DNA of 64,000 nt from Pseudoalteromonas luteoviolacea (GTDB taxonomy: Bacteria; Pseudomonadota; Gammaproteobacteria; Enterobacterales; Alteromonadaceae), in the NCBI RefSeq assembly GCF_000814765.1, contig NZ_JWIC01000005.1:372001-436000 (forward strand). Reading direction: 5' to 3'. Below, piece by piece: positions 45,862-54,032 of the stretch. Below the pieces are notes generated by a model. The model saw only the letters and a list, made by a program, of their open reading frames with translations, searched no databases and was not told the origin of the DNA. Both the position numbers and the translations under genes were made by a program. The first letter of the stretch is position 1. Each line of letters begins with the position of its first letter.

Positions 45862-46406
45862 ATGTTTAGTTATGAAAAGCTATTAGAGCTATATGATTAT
45901 TATAGTATAGTAATTTTACCTGTATATTTTATCGCTCTGTTAATAAGTTGGAAAAACATAAACTTTAGATTCTTAATTTCCATATTAATATTGGTTGAAG
46001 CTTTTGATTCGTCTACATACTTATACATTGTTCCATTTGGAAGCATTTATTATTTATGGGGTGTTTTTATATGTACCTTATTTATCATCCCGTTATGGGA
46101 AGACGACTAATTGCCAATAAATTGGAAAAAAAGTTAGATTTCTTTAGAAAGGCAAATGAAAACTACCACTTTACTAAACAAGAAGGTGGGTTGTTATCTC
46201 TGTATTTTATTACTGCCATTTCTTTTATTGTGACATTTGTTGAAGTAAATTTATTTAAATTTAACTTAATTGGAAGTGTTCCATTTAGACTTCATATTTA
46301 TGGCCCTAGCCACTTGTTGATTTCATTCTTTGAGTTATTTTTGGTTATCAGTATGGTTTTGGGTAAAAATCGAAGTTCTAAAGAAGAGCGCCACCGATTT
46401 GCTTAA
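45862..46406 (+). pseudogene. Five-TM membrane protein, cassette relative 1, split by a frameshift
   Basis: Translation starts at ATG 45862 (AGGACG 8-13 bases upstream) and runs to FIIPLWEDD and a stop at 46110. The homologous continuation (GRRLIANKLEKK...FTKQEGGLLSLYF) is in the frame one base back and ends at 46406. Aligned with the intact relative at 47340, position by position from the first residue, the break falls at a GGG run near 46097; one extra G would restore LWGRRLIA. It is therefore a one-base deletion, a sequencing error, or a programmed shift. TM segments and an acidic residue in TM2 (LVEAFD) and TM4 (TFVEVN) match the relative. Confidence 0.7.
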
Positions 46407-46455
46407 GTCTCGGCTATTTAGCGAGATCACCCAAGAACTATGTTGAGGAAATAAC

Positions 46456-46578
46456 ATGAAAACGATTGAAAAAAACCTTTTAACTCGCGTACTAGGAGCT
46501 GGCCCTGCAAATGGTGTTGGTGAAATACCAAAGAAAGTACAAGCATTTGGCCCTATTAAATTAGAAAAAACTAGTTAA
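46456..46578 (+). CDS. Small peptide gene of the XRE/membrane-protein cassette
   Basis: A 40-residue peptide with TGAGGAA seven bases before the ATG. It begins MKTIEKNLLTRVLGAG, continues PANGVGEIPKKVQAFGP and ends in LEKTS. The N-terminal half is a possible amphipathic leader ending in a Gly-Ala-Gly, the rest is Gly/Pro/Lys-rich. There is no cysteine. It may be a signalling peptide, bacteriocin or antitoxin-like partner for the membrane protein before it. No family is recognised and the coding call rests on the ribosome binding site and position. Confidence 0.5.
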   Translation: MKTIEKNLLTRVLGAGPANGVGEIPKKVQAFGPIKLEKTS

Positions 46579-47339
46579 GCTAACTATTAAATCTAATTCA
46601 CATATAAAAATATATTGTAGGGCGGTCTTTTCAGGTTATAAGTAAACACTCTGTTTGACTAGAATTCATCGCCCTAATCAACCCAACTTTGGCTTTGTCA
46701 ATTTGTTTACTTATCAAATCCCCCTCTTATCATTCCCCATGGTTATAACCATAATATCTATGTCGTATTGATTTAAACTGCTTTTCGTCGTTTTAAGCTG
46801 ATTTTTAATAAGTATGCACATCGCTTTTTAACATTGCTGTAAAAGCTTCTTTTAGTCGCGCGAGAATACAATCATTTCCTGCGATATAGCCATTCAAGGC
46901 TCACGCCATAGAAACGCCTTTACTATCAAAGCGAGCTGTGCGGCACATGCACTTAAATGATTACATAAATCGTTTAAAAAACTATCTAAACATGAGAAAA
47001 TTAGAGACCTTAACCATCAGTAGCCGTCTATAAATAAAAAGTTAAAGTGCTCATACTTTTCAATAACTCACTGCTAGTGATAGAGGCAATGTTTGCTTTA
47101 ATTCAAAGGGCTGAATTAAACGAAGCTATACTGACCTTCCAATGTTTATTAGATCCTCTCAATCTCTCCAGTAGATAATCGTGAACTTACGCATAACAAT
47201 TAATGCTACTTCTCTCAAGCTACATATAATTCAAAGCGTTTTACCTGCGCTACATCCTATTAGTGATAGACTAATGTTAATAACATTATAAACTAGCTCA
47301 TAACTTACTCTCTGCTTACTTGAATGAAAGGCCCTTTAA
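46579..47339. other. Gene-poor stretch between the two cassette relatives
   Basis: About 760 bases. Only very short frames with starts are seen (29 codons at 47089-47178 after GAGGCA; 13 codons near 46993). It may hold the decayed XRE gene that once preceded the relative at 47340. A seven-base inverted repeat (46618 and 46670) is too weak to call. Confidence 0.45.
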
Positions 47340-47939
47340 TTGTTGGAAGCGTTTTCTATAAACTCAATCTATCATGGTATCAGTTTTGTTAGCCTGCCTG
47401 TCATGATTATTGCCTTATTTGTCGGCTGGAAAAGTATTAATACACGCTGCCTACTCATATTTTTAGCGACTCTTGAGTTCGTAGACACGGTCTTAACTGA
47501 ACTAGCACTAAACTGGCAGAATTATTATTATTTATGTGTATTCCTGAGCAGTTTGCTTTACATTTATGTTGTGCTCGCTAGACGACTTATCGCCGCTCGA
47601 CTCCAAAACTACAGTCAACTATTTAAAGATGTCTACCATAACTTCTACTTTACGAAACAAGAAGGTGCTCTGCTAAGCATTTACTTATCCTATACCCTCA
47701 TTACATTTATAGCCCTAGCTGAAGTAAGCTTATATGTCTTATATGTCATAGACTCATTTCCATTTATCAGACACCTTTTTAGCCCGTTACTCACGATACT
47801 TTGCTTACTGGAAGCCATTGTTATACTTTGGCTAGCAACAAGGACAGCACCTGTGGATGAGCATGTTATGAAGATGAAGAACAACAGAAAAGCGGCTCTA
47901 AAATCAAAAAGGCCTCCAGATTATTCACATGATAAGTAG
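47340..47939 (+). CDS. Five-TM membrane protein, cassette relative 2, TTG start
   Basis: A 199-residue protein. The first codon is TTG at 47340 (a second TTG follows), with GAAAGG eight to ten bases upstream; aligning with the copy at 45862 places the first residues exactly together up to LPV. TM segments are at about 15-30, 38-57, 62-80, 108-132 and 142-165, followed by a basic tail (KMKNNRKAALKSKRPP). The loop LARRLIAARLQNYSQLFKDVYHNFYFTKQEGALLS is the best conserved part between the two copies (ARRLIA, F.KQEGALLS). No XRE gene or peptide gene flanks it. The function is unknown. Confidence 0.7.
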   Translation: MLEAFSINSIYHGISFVSLPVMIIALFVGWKSINTRCLLIFLATLEFVDTVLTELALNWQNYYYLCVFLSSLLYIYVVLARRLIAARLQNYSQLFKDVYHNFYFTKQEGALLSIYLSYTLITFIALAEVSLYVLYVIDSFPFIRHLFSPLLTILCLLEAIVILWLATRTAPVDEHVMKMKNNRKAALKSKRPPDYSHDK

Positions 47940-48056
47940 TTTGACTTAACGAAACTGACACCGTTTTTATTTAATTCAAATACACTTTGTACCCAATATC
48001 ATATCTCTTAAATGCACTGTGTACTTTTCAAAAGTCTCATATCTTTAATTCAATGT

Positions 48057-48902
48057 TTAGTTCGCACTATTGTGGTAGGCCTCTATAATTTCCTCAATAC
48101 GCTGGCTGTTTTTAATGATAGCCAAATTGAGCTTCTGTAGTTGCTTCTCTGTTAACATTCCAGGGCGGAGCATATAGTGAATTGGGTTTTCATAAATACG
48201 AATTGCGGTGGGCTTTATTGTGTCTTTGTACTCTGGCCTTTGTAGTAAATATACACCGGTTAAAGCATCTTCTATCGCATATTCAACGCGCTTCTTATTC
48301 ATTAAATTAAAACGCTCATGAGCAAAATTTGTTTCAACGACACAGTCTTCACAAGCATGTCTAAAGTCGGCAAAGGGCTGCCCATATACACTACCACGAC
48401 TGACTGCGATAAGATTATTTCCAAAACTCTCTAGTAAGTCAGAGGATGTCACCTTAGTAAAGCTCAACATGCTTTGTTGGTTATGTTTGTGTGTAAACAA
48501 TAACATCACTTCTTGTCGATACGGTATGCTAAATTCAGCATACTTTCGTCTAGGCTGGGTGAAACTCGCCGCTGGGATTAAATCAACTTGGTTCTCTTGA
48601 AACTGTTTGAATGCTCGGCTAGAAGAAGGTAGCTCAACATATTGCCAGCAAAACCCTGCATCTCTTAAAATCAACTCTACGATTTCAATTTCAAGCCCAA
48701 CATAATGTGAGCCAATGCGTTCAGAATACGGTGGCCAGTTACCACTGGTACTAACCCGTAAGGTTTCCTCGCATTTTTTCTGCGCAGCACTTGCTCCGCT
48801 AACGAGTATAACGAGCGAAAAAAAACACAGCGCTTTCCCCCACACGTACTGTCTTTTAACTGACGACCTGCTCAATATTATCCACGCCTCAAAAAACCTC
48901 AT
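48057..48902 (-). CDS. Periplasmic solute-binding protein (SBP_bac_3 family)
   Basis: A 281-residue protein with a signal peptide at about 21-40 (GKALCFFSLVILVSGASAA); the start at 48902 gives a long charged lead, and an internal GTG is possible. The mature part is the amino-acid-binding-protein fold: LRVSTSGNWPPYSE, VGLEIEIVELILRDAGF, VDLIPAASFTQPRRKYAEFSIPY and the closing helix YHNSAN. Proteins of this class without a permease are often sensors or orphan binders. It starts 17 bases after the stop of the DUF3612 regulator gene, so both are likely one transcript. The ligand is unknown. Confidence 0.85.
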   Translation of the reverse strand: MRFFEAWIILSRSSVKRQYVWGKALCFFSLVILVSGASAAQKKCEETLRVSTSGNWPPYSERIGSHYVGLEIEIVELILRDAGFCWQYVELPSSSRAFKQFQENQVDLIPAASFTQPRRKYAEFSIPYRQEVMLLFTHKHNQQSMLSFTKVTSSDLLESFGNNLIAVSRGSVYGQPFADFRHACEDCVVETNFAHERFNLMNKKRVEYAIEDALTGVYLLQRPEYKDTIKPTAIRIYENPIHYMLRPGMLTEKQLQKLNLAIIKNSQRIEEIIEAYHNSAN

Positions 48903-48919
48903 TAATTATATTATAAGCA

Positions 48920-50422
48920 TTAACTGGCTTCATAACAGCTAGGTTGTCTTGGACAAGCAGTACCCCGAGTACAAATCACTCTGACATCGTTATTAATACC
49001 TCGCTCTATCCAGTTAATATTAAGTATTTTTGCTACACTCATTAACTGTTTTTTTAGGTGCCACGGCACCACACTGGCCCCCCCTTGTTTTATGCACAAT
49101 GCTTGCAGTTCTTGCACAACTTCATCGGCACTGTCCCCTTGTGCATCAATGGCTGGATTCAGATCTATACCCGCACATAAAACATGTGCGTTTTCTACCA
49201 AGTCATTTACTTTGAGTGATTCACAGCAGTATAAATGTGGCTTTCCATTGACGTTTAGAATTGATAATTGCGCACTAGACTGTTCCGTTTGCGCTACAAA
49301 CTTTCTAAACACCGCCCAATGCTGGCAAGGATCTTCAACACTGCGCATATTTCCCCAAGGGAGTGGGATCCCATTGCCTCGATACACAGCTTTCAACTTA
49401 CCGGGTAAGTAAGCGTCAAAGTAGTGCCAATGCGGATAAGGAGAGACCACTGTCATGCGCCGCATTGCAACCGACGGAGAAATATTTAAGTGCTGATGAA
49501 TGTCAATTTCATAACCATATGAATCTAATAATTGACGGTAAGCCACTTTTGGGCAAAGGAGCGCTCCAGCAAAGAAACTTGATTCAAAGTCATGCCAAGC
49601 CGTCAAAATATCTTGCGCATTGGGTGTCGTATCGGTGGCAGGCAAAACAGCCGTATTAAATCCGCCAGTACGCAAAACACAGCGCAGGCCTTCTAGTTCA
49701 TGTAAAACACTGTGACCAATATGCACGGCTAAATCATACTTCAGCCTTGCTGGGTTTTTCTCCAACGATCGATTAATGTGCACAATATTCGGCTCACTAA
49801 AGTAGGATGTGATTAAGTGGTTAAACACATGGCCGCTGTCATCCATCACTTCATTGGGCACCTTATCAAACCATTTAACCACTAAGCCTTGTTTTTTAAG
49901 CAACATAAATAATGCTTCAACACTTAAATATAAATTTTTCCCTCCCACTTCATCTGCAGCACGCTCTAGGTCGGGAAAATGATTTTGATGATGCTCTTGA
50001 TGAGCACGGATAAGTAAATGTGCAAACTGACGTCCGCTGATCCCAGTTTGAGAAAGCATTTCTGGTATCGCGATTTGTAAAATGTCATTTGAAAATAAAA
50101 AGTTGGGCTCAAGCGCCATGCCTTCTATCCCACCAGAGCGCCCTTTTTGCGGCGTAATATCATCAGGCTCAGGATCTGTGTCTAAAAACCAAGAAAGCGG
50201 CTTTTGAAACACCTCTGCAAAGTTATCTAGCATGCCACTACTTGGCGTGCGCTTTCCCCGCTCAATCATTGATAAATATGACACCGATGGCGCTGTATGT
50301 GGGTCAACCCTGATGCAACGCGCAGACAAATCTTCCAACGTTAAATGGTTGCGCTTTCGGAGGTTACGGATTTTGGTACCGAGAAAGTGAGACTTACGCA
50401 TCAATTCTGACGATTTTTTCAT
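48920..50422 (-). CDS. XRE family regulator of the DUF3612 type
   Basis: About 500 residues from the ATG at 50422; the frame also has a TTG at 50434. The N-terminal helix-turn-helix (about 12-80) has HLTLEDLSARC and PSVSYLSMIERGKRTPSSGML. The long C-terminal part (VHINRSLEKNPARLKYDLAVHIGHSVLHELEGLRCVLRTGG, and a Cys-rich end CTRGTACPRQPSC) matches the DUF3612 proteins of marine gammaproteobacteria. These are related to RamB/ScfR-like regulators of acetate and fatty-acid metabolism and are often linked with glyoxylate-cycle genes. The adjacent divergent gene encodes a malate-synthase-G-like domain, which fits. Confidence 0.8.
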   Translation of the reverse strand: MKKSSELMRKSHFLGTKIRNLRKRNHLTLEDLSARCIRVDPHTAPSVSYLSMIERGKRTPSSGMLDNFAEVFQKPLSWFLDTDPEPDDITPQKGRSGGIEGMALEPNFLFSNDILQIAIPEMLSQTGISGRQFAHLLIRAHQEHHQNHFPDLERAADEVGGKNLYLSVEALFMLLKKQGLVVKWFDKVPNEVMDDSGHVFNHLITSYFSEPNIVHINRSLEKNPARLKYDLAVHIGHSVLHELEGLRCVLRTGGFNTAVLPATDTTPNAQDILTAWHDFESSFFAGALLCPKVAYRQLLDSYGYEIDIHQHLNISPSVAMRRMTVVSPYPHWHYFDAYLPGKLKAVYRGNGIPLPWGNMRSVEDPCQHWAVFRKFVAQTEQSSAQLSILNVNGKPHLYCCESLKVNDLVENAHVLCAGIDLNPAIDAQGDSADEVVQELQALCIKQGGASVVPWHLKKQLMSVAKILNINWIERGINNDVRVICTRGTACPRQPSCYEAS

Positions 50423-50540
50423 TTTTAATACCAATCCTTCTAATTTAAGCGACTTTCATCAATGTTCGAGACCGTTTTTGAACATGTGCATGATATAAAA
50501 GAGCATAAACTCGACCATTTTACAACAAGAGGTCAGACCA

Positions 50541-50570
50541 GATTTTGTAAAATTTACACTGTAAAATTCT
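50541..50570. promoter_or_regulatory. Candidate operator in the DUF3612 / malate-synthase-like divergent region
   Basis: A 13-base palindrome TTTACACTGTAAA (50553-50565) is flanked by TTTTGTAAA on its left, and TTTTACAA also occurs at 50518-50525. These A/T-rich, ACA/TGT-centred half-sites resemble RamB/ScfR-type operators and lie between the two divergent genes. Confidence 0.45.
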
Positions 50571-50688
50571 TTTTGTGAAATTTATTGATATTTTTTTATA
50601 CACTGAAATTGTAGTCAATTAATCAGCGAGCGTTATGAGACAACCGTAACGTCACAACAATTTAATTTCGGTAACTGGGGATACATCA

Positions 50689-51174
50689 ATGAAAGCACAA
50701 CTTCAAACCACACCACCACTGAGCGAAGAATGCCAAAAACTTATCATCGCAAAGCAATTTTTAGATCAACACTGCCCGCTTGAGTTTGGTTCTCATACTC
50801 AAGTAAATGCTTACGTTGTCTACTACAATCACCTAATGGTGTTTTTTGAGGATGGTCAACATTGTGGATTGAAAAACACAAAGCAATTTGTAGCGCTTTG
50901 TGGTCATAAAGAAGAGCCAACGACTATTCTGCTGCAAAAGGACGACGGTTTACACATTGAGTTGAGTTTTAATATCGCTGGGGAAAATGGAAAGTACGAC
51001 AAAGCCCATATAAACGACGTACAGTATGAAACGCCTTTCAGCTCGATTGATACACAAAACCGCCAACACACTAAACTCTGGATGAGTTTTATTGATGGTG
51101 TTCAGCATACTTTACTCGATGAATCTCGCTGCAAATGTTACCGCAGCAAAAATGGCGAAGATTACGAAATCTAA
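50689..51174 (+). CDS. Stand-alone malate synthase G-like domain
   Basis: A 161-residue protein. It matches the segment of malate synthase G ahead of the catalytic part: FLDQHCPLEFGSHTQVNAYVV, LMVFFEDGQHCGLKNTKQFVALCGHKEEPTTILLQ, GLHIEL and DKAHINDV correspond to [21 protein letters not shown], the FVGYRGD segment, ILLKNNGLHIEL and DPAHINDV of E. coli GlcB. The diagnostic DCEDSVAAVDAEDK and the whole TIM barrel with its catalytic Arg, Glu and Asp residues are missing, so it cannot be a malate synthase. It may bind a metabolite for sensing, or be a relic. It is divergent from the DUF3612 regulator. Confidence 0.75.
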   Translation: MKAQLQTTPPLSEECQKLIIAKQFLDQHCPLEFGSHTQVNAYVVYYNHLMVFFEDGQHCGLKNTKQFVALCGHKEEPTTILLQKDDGLHIELSFNIAGENGKYDKAHINDVQYETPFSSIDTQNRQHTKLWMSFIDGVQHTLLDESRCKCYRSKNGEDYEI

Positions 51175-51219
51175 TAATCACCTCAAAATTACACATTTAT
51201 TCTTCTTGAATTTTTATTC

Positions 51220-51243
51220 TGGCCGCACATTAAATCGCGGCCA
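51220..51243 (+). terminator. Hairpin after the malate-synthase-like gene
   Basis: TGGCCGC and GCGGCCA form a perfect seven-base GC-rich stem with a ten-base loop, 46 bases after the stop. A T tract is lacking, so termination is uncertain. Confidence 0.45.
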
Positions 51244-51381
51244 TATGTGAATACTTACTCGCATCAAATCCATATTTTACCAAAGCTTAATTCCCTGCTG
51301 CGTTATTTCATTTCATGCATTCAGATTAATTTCAGCTAACCTCAATATAATCGCGCACCTATTTAACTGCGGCGGGTAACA

Positions 51382-53547
51382 ATGAATAGAGTATTCGATT
51401 GGATAAAGAGCATGAACTGGATGCTGTGGGCACTGATCCTCGGTATTGCAACAGGACTTATTTTTGGCGAACGCGTAGCATTTTTAAAGCCTATTGGCGA
51501 AGGCTTTGTCAGCTTAATGCAAATCACTATCTTCCCTTATATTGTTGTCAGCCTCGTCGTTGGCCTGGGTAAATTCAGCCCAGATCAAGTTAAGACAGTG
51601 CTTGCCAAGGCAGCCATTACCATGTTGGCGCTCTGGGTAATAGGCCTTGCTGTAATTTGGTGCTTTACTTTAACTTTGCCAAGTCATGATGCTGGTACCT
51701 TCTTTTCTCCAGCACTCGTAGCACAAGCACCCGAAGTTAATTTTGTTCAGCAATATATTCCCTCCAACCCTTTTGCATCGATGGCTCAGGGCAATGTACC
51801 TGCATTAGTAATATTTTGTATCGCGCTCGGTCTTGCACTCATTTCAAACGGTAGAAAAAACCAGCTACTTGATGTACTTGAAGTTGTCGGCCAAGGTTTG
51901 ACTGTTATGTCAAAAAAAGTGATTAAGTTTTTCCCAATCGGTATTTTCTCAATGACTGCAAGTACTGCAGGTACCATTGGTCAAGAGGAGCTCAGCAATC
52001 TGCAAATTTATTTGGTTCTGGTTATTTGCCTAGGCTTTTACCTGATGTTTGCGTTACTGCCGATGTTGGTTGCAGCACTGACGCCAGTAAAGTACCGTGA
52101 CTTAATCAAGGCCATGCGTAATGCATGGATAACCGCATTCAGTACTGGCAACGTGTTTATCGTATTGCCAGTTATTACTGAAGGGATCAAAGCACACTTA
52201 CAAAAAATTAAACGCAGCGATGAAGAGTCTGATCATATTGCCGAAGTCCTGGTGCCTATCGCGTACACCTTTCCAAGCCTTGGTAAATTAACCACTTTAA
52301 TGTTTGTCACCTTTGCAGCATGGTTGACTGGGAATCCTATTTCGTTAGAACAAATTCCAAATGTTACCCTCTCTGCAATGCTGAGCTATTTCGCGAATGT
52401 GCACATCGCCATCCCTTACATGCTGGATAGCTTAAAGATCCCAGCTGATAGTTATCAGTTGTATTTATCTATGTCCGTATTGACTGCTAAGGTCGTCTCC
52501 CCGACGACTGTTGTGTATATTTTCGCAGTAACTTTACTGTGTATTTTTTACAACAAACAGCAATTACACTTAAAACGCATACGCTCTGTGTACTACCTAA
52601 CCTTACTGTCGGTATGCTTACCTGCCTTTATGGTCTTAAGTTTTGCGGCCAACAATTACTTAGCCAAAAGTACCAAAGGTGCCGACGATGTAATTGCAAA
52701 CATGGTGGTTTCAGATCAAGTACCTAGCGATGTATTAAACCATGTGCCTAAAGCCTACCAGAGCGGCGAACTGTCATTGACCAACATAGATATTATTAAA
52801 AAACGAAACCTACTGCGGGTAGGGTATTTAGTAGATAATGTGCCGTTCAGTTATTTTAATCAAAAAGACGAACTCGTTGGCTTTGACATTGGGCTTGCGC
52901 ATAAACTTGCGTCTGATTTACAAGTAAAAGTGGAGTTTATTCCTTTTAAAAAGCACCAATTGGCCGAGTACTTAAACAAAGGCTATTTTGACATTGCCAT
53001 GTCAGGGTTAGAAATGAGTGTTGTAGACTTGAGTAGTGTGCGCTTTACCAATCCTGTCATGGAACTACAACTGGCACTGGTTGCAAAAGATCACAGGCTC
53101 AAAGAGTTCGCATCAAAAGAGCAACTATTAAATAAAGACAAGCTCAATCTTGCCCATGTCGAATACCAACCACTTATGCGTGATGTCGCCAACAAATATG
53201 AGCAAATTCAGGTTACACAACTTGGTAATCACCAGTCTTTTTTTGAACAAAGTAGTGACTTCGATGCCCTCGTTATTAGTGCTGAAGCAGGGTTTGCATG
53301 GAGCATGTTTTACCCTGAATATGGCGTTGTTGTACCGAAAGGGGCTGAATTAAAATACCCTGTTGGATTCGCGGTTGCAAAGCGTAATGTCGATATTCTG
53401 AACTATGTAAATACATGGCTATCCATTCAACAAAGTAAGGGCTCAATACAGAGTAACTACGATTATTGGATTTTAGGTAAAGGCACACAGATTAAAGAGC
53501 ACCGATGGTCACTCCTTGATGAACTTTCCGAAGAGCTCAACCAGTAA
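51382..53547 (+). CDS. Dicarboxylate/cation symporter fused to a periplasmic solute-binding domain
   Basis: A 721-residue fusion. Residues 1-415 are a DAACS/SDF transporter (GltP/DctA type): about eight TM segments plus the hairpin loops, with NWMLWALILGIATGLIFG, ITIFPYIVVSLVVGL and AFSTGNVFIVLPVITEG (the serine-rich substrate loop). Residues about 470-705 are an SBP_bac_3 binding domain (LLRVGYLVDNVPFSYFNQKDELVGFDIGLAHKLASDL, FDIAMSGLEMSV). Fusions of this kind are known in marine bacteria. The binding domain probably faces the periplasm and delivers the ligand. It may import a C4-dicarboxylate or amino acid. Confidence 0.88.
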   Translation: MNRVFDWIKSMNWMLWALILGIATGLIFGERVAFLKPIGEGFVSLMQITIFPYIVVSLVVGLGKFSPDQVKTVLAKAAITMLALWVIGLAVIWCFTLTLPSHDAGTFFSPALVAQAPEVNFVQQYIPSNPFASMAQGNVPALVIFCIALGLALISNGRKNQLLDVLEVVGQGLTVMSKKVIKFFPIGIFSMTASTAGTIGQEELSNLQIYLVLVICLGFYLMFALLPMLVAALTPVKYRDLIKAMRNAWITAFSTGNVFIVLPVITEGIKAHLQKIKRSDEESDHIAEVLVPIAYTFPSLGKLTTLMFVTFAAWLTGNPISLEQIPNVTLSAMLSYFANVHIAIPYMLDSLKIPADSYQLYLSMSVLTAKVVSPTTVVYIFAVTLLCIFYNKQQLHLKRIRSVYYLTLLSVCLPAFMVLSFAANNYLAKSTKGADDVIANMVVSDQVPSDVLNHVPKAYQSGELSLTNIDIIKKRNLLRVGYLVDNVPFSYFNQKDELVGFDIGLAHKLASDLQVKVEFIPFKKHQLAEYLNKGYFDIAMSGLEMSVVDLSSVRFTNPVMELQLALVAKDHRLKEFASKEQLLNKDKLNLAHVEYQPLMRDVANKYEQIQVTQLGNHQSFFEQSSDFDALVISAEAGFAWSMFYPEYGVVVPKGAELKYPVGFAVAKRNVDILNYVNTWLSIQQSKGSIQSNYDYWILGKGTQIKEHRWSLLDELSEELNQ

Positions 53548-53555
53548 TAACATAC

Positions 53556-53580
53556 AACGCCAGTATACACTGGCGTTTTC
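53556..53580. terminator. Bidirectional terminator between convergent genes
   Basis: AACGCCAGT and ACTGGCGTT form a perfect nine-base stem with a four-base loop and a T tract, between the stops of the symporter fusion and the minus-strand membrane protein gene. Confidence 0.85.
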
Positions 53581-53612
53581 TTCTCCTTGTTTAAGTACCA
53601 TGCAAAAACATG

Positions 53613-53993
53613 CTACATATACATTTTTACAAACCCGATTGCACTTGCAATCAGCTGCAACAAAATGGCAAATAGCAATTTTAGCTGAAATGACCATTTA
53701 CTGGTTTTATGCTGAGTAAAGTGCATAGTAAGGTGAGTAGTACAGTGCAATGCCAGCATAGATAACAAGATCAATGTTTTTTCAGATACTCTTTGCTTGT
53801 CGTTTTGCGCATAGGACTTGTCTTTATGAAATGCGAGGTACAGCATGCCGTTTGTCAGTACCAATACCGTTAACATAGTGATAAGTAGAACAATATTGTG
53901 ATCAATCACGGGGATCGTCAACATAGCAAGCGCCACCAAAGACACGGCTACACAGCACTTACTCACATGAATAATAAAAGTATTAAATAGCAC
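53613..53993 (-). CDS. Small four-TM membrane protein, unknown function
   Basis: A 126-residue protein with about four hydrophobic segments (about 13-32, 34-55, 75-91 and 103-122) and a Lys-rich loop (HKDKSYAQNDKQRVSEK) between the second and third. No family is recognised. It is 39 bases downstream of the exonuclease gene on the same strand, so it may be co-transcribed with it. Confidence 0.6.
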   Translation of the reverse strand: MLFNTFIIHVSKCCVAVSLVALAMLTIPVIDHNIVLLITMLTVLVLTNGMLYLAFHKDKSYAQNDKQRVSEKTLILLSMLALHCTTHLTMHFTQHKTSKWSFQLKLLFAILLQLIASAIGFVKMYM

Positions 53994-54032
53994 AACGGTG
54001 TCCCTTTACGCTATTTACCGAGTTAACAATGA

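Noticed and set aside
46618..46676. Inverted repeat TAGGGCG / CGCCCTA as a mobile-element end
   Set aside because: Only seven bases long, with no transposase and no flanking direct repeats.
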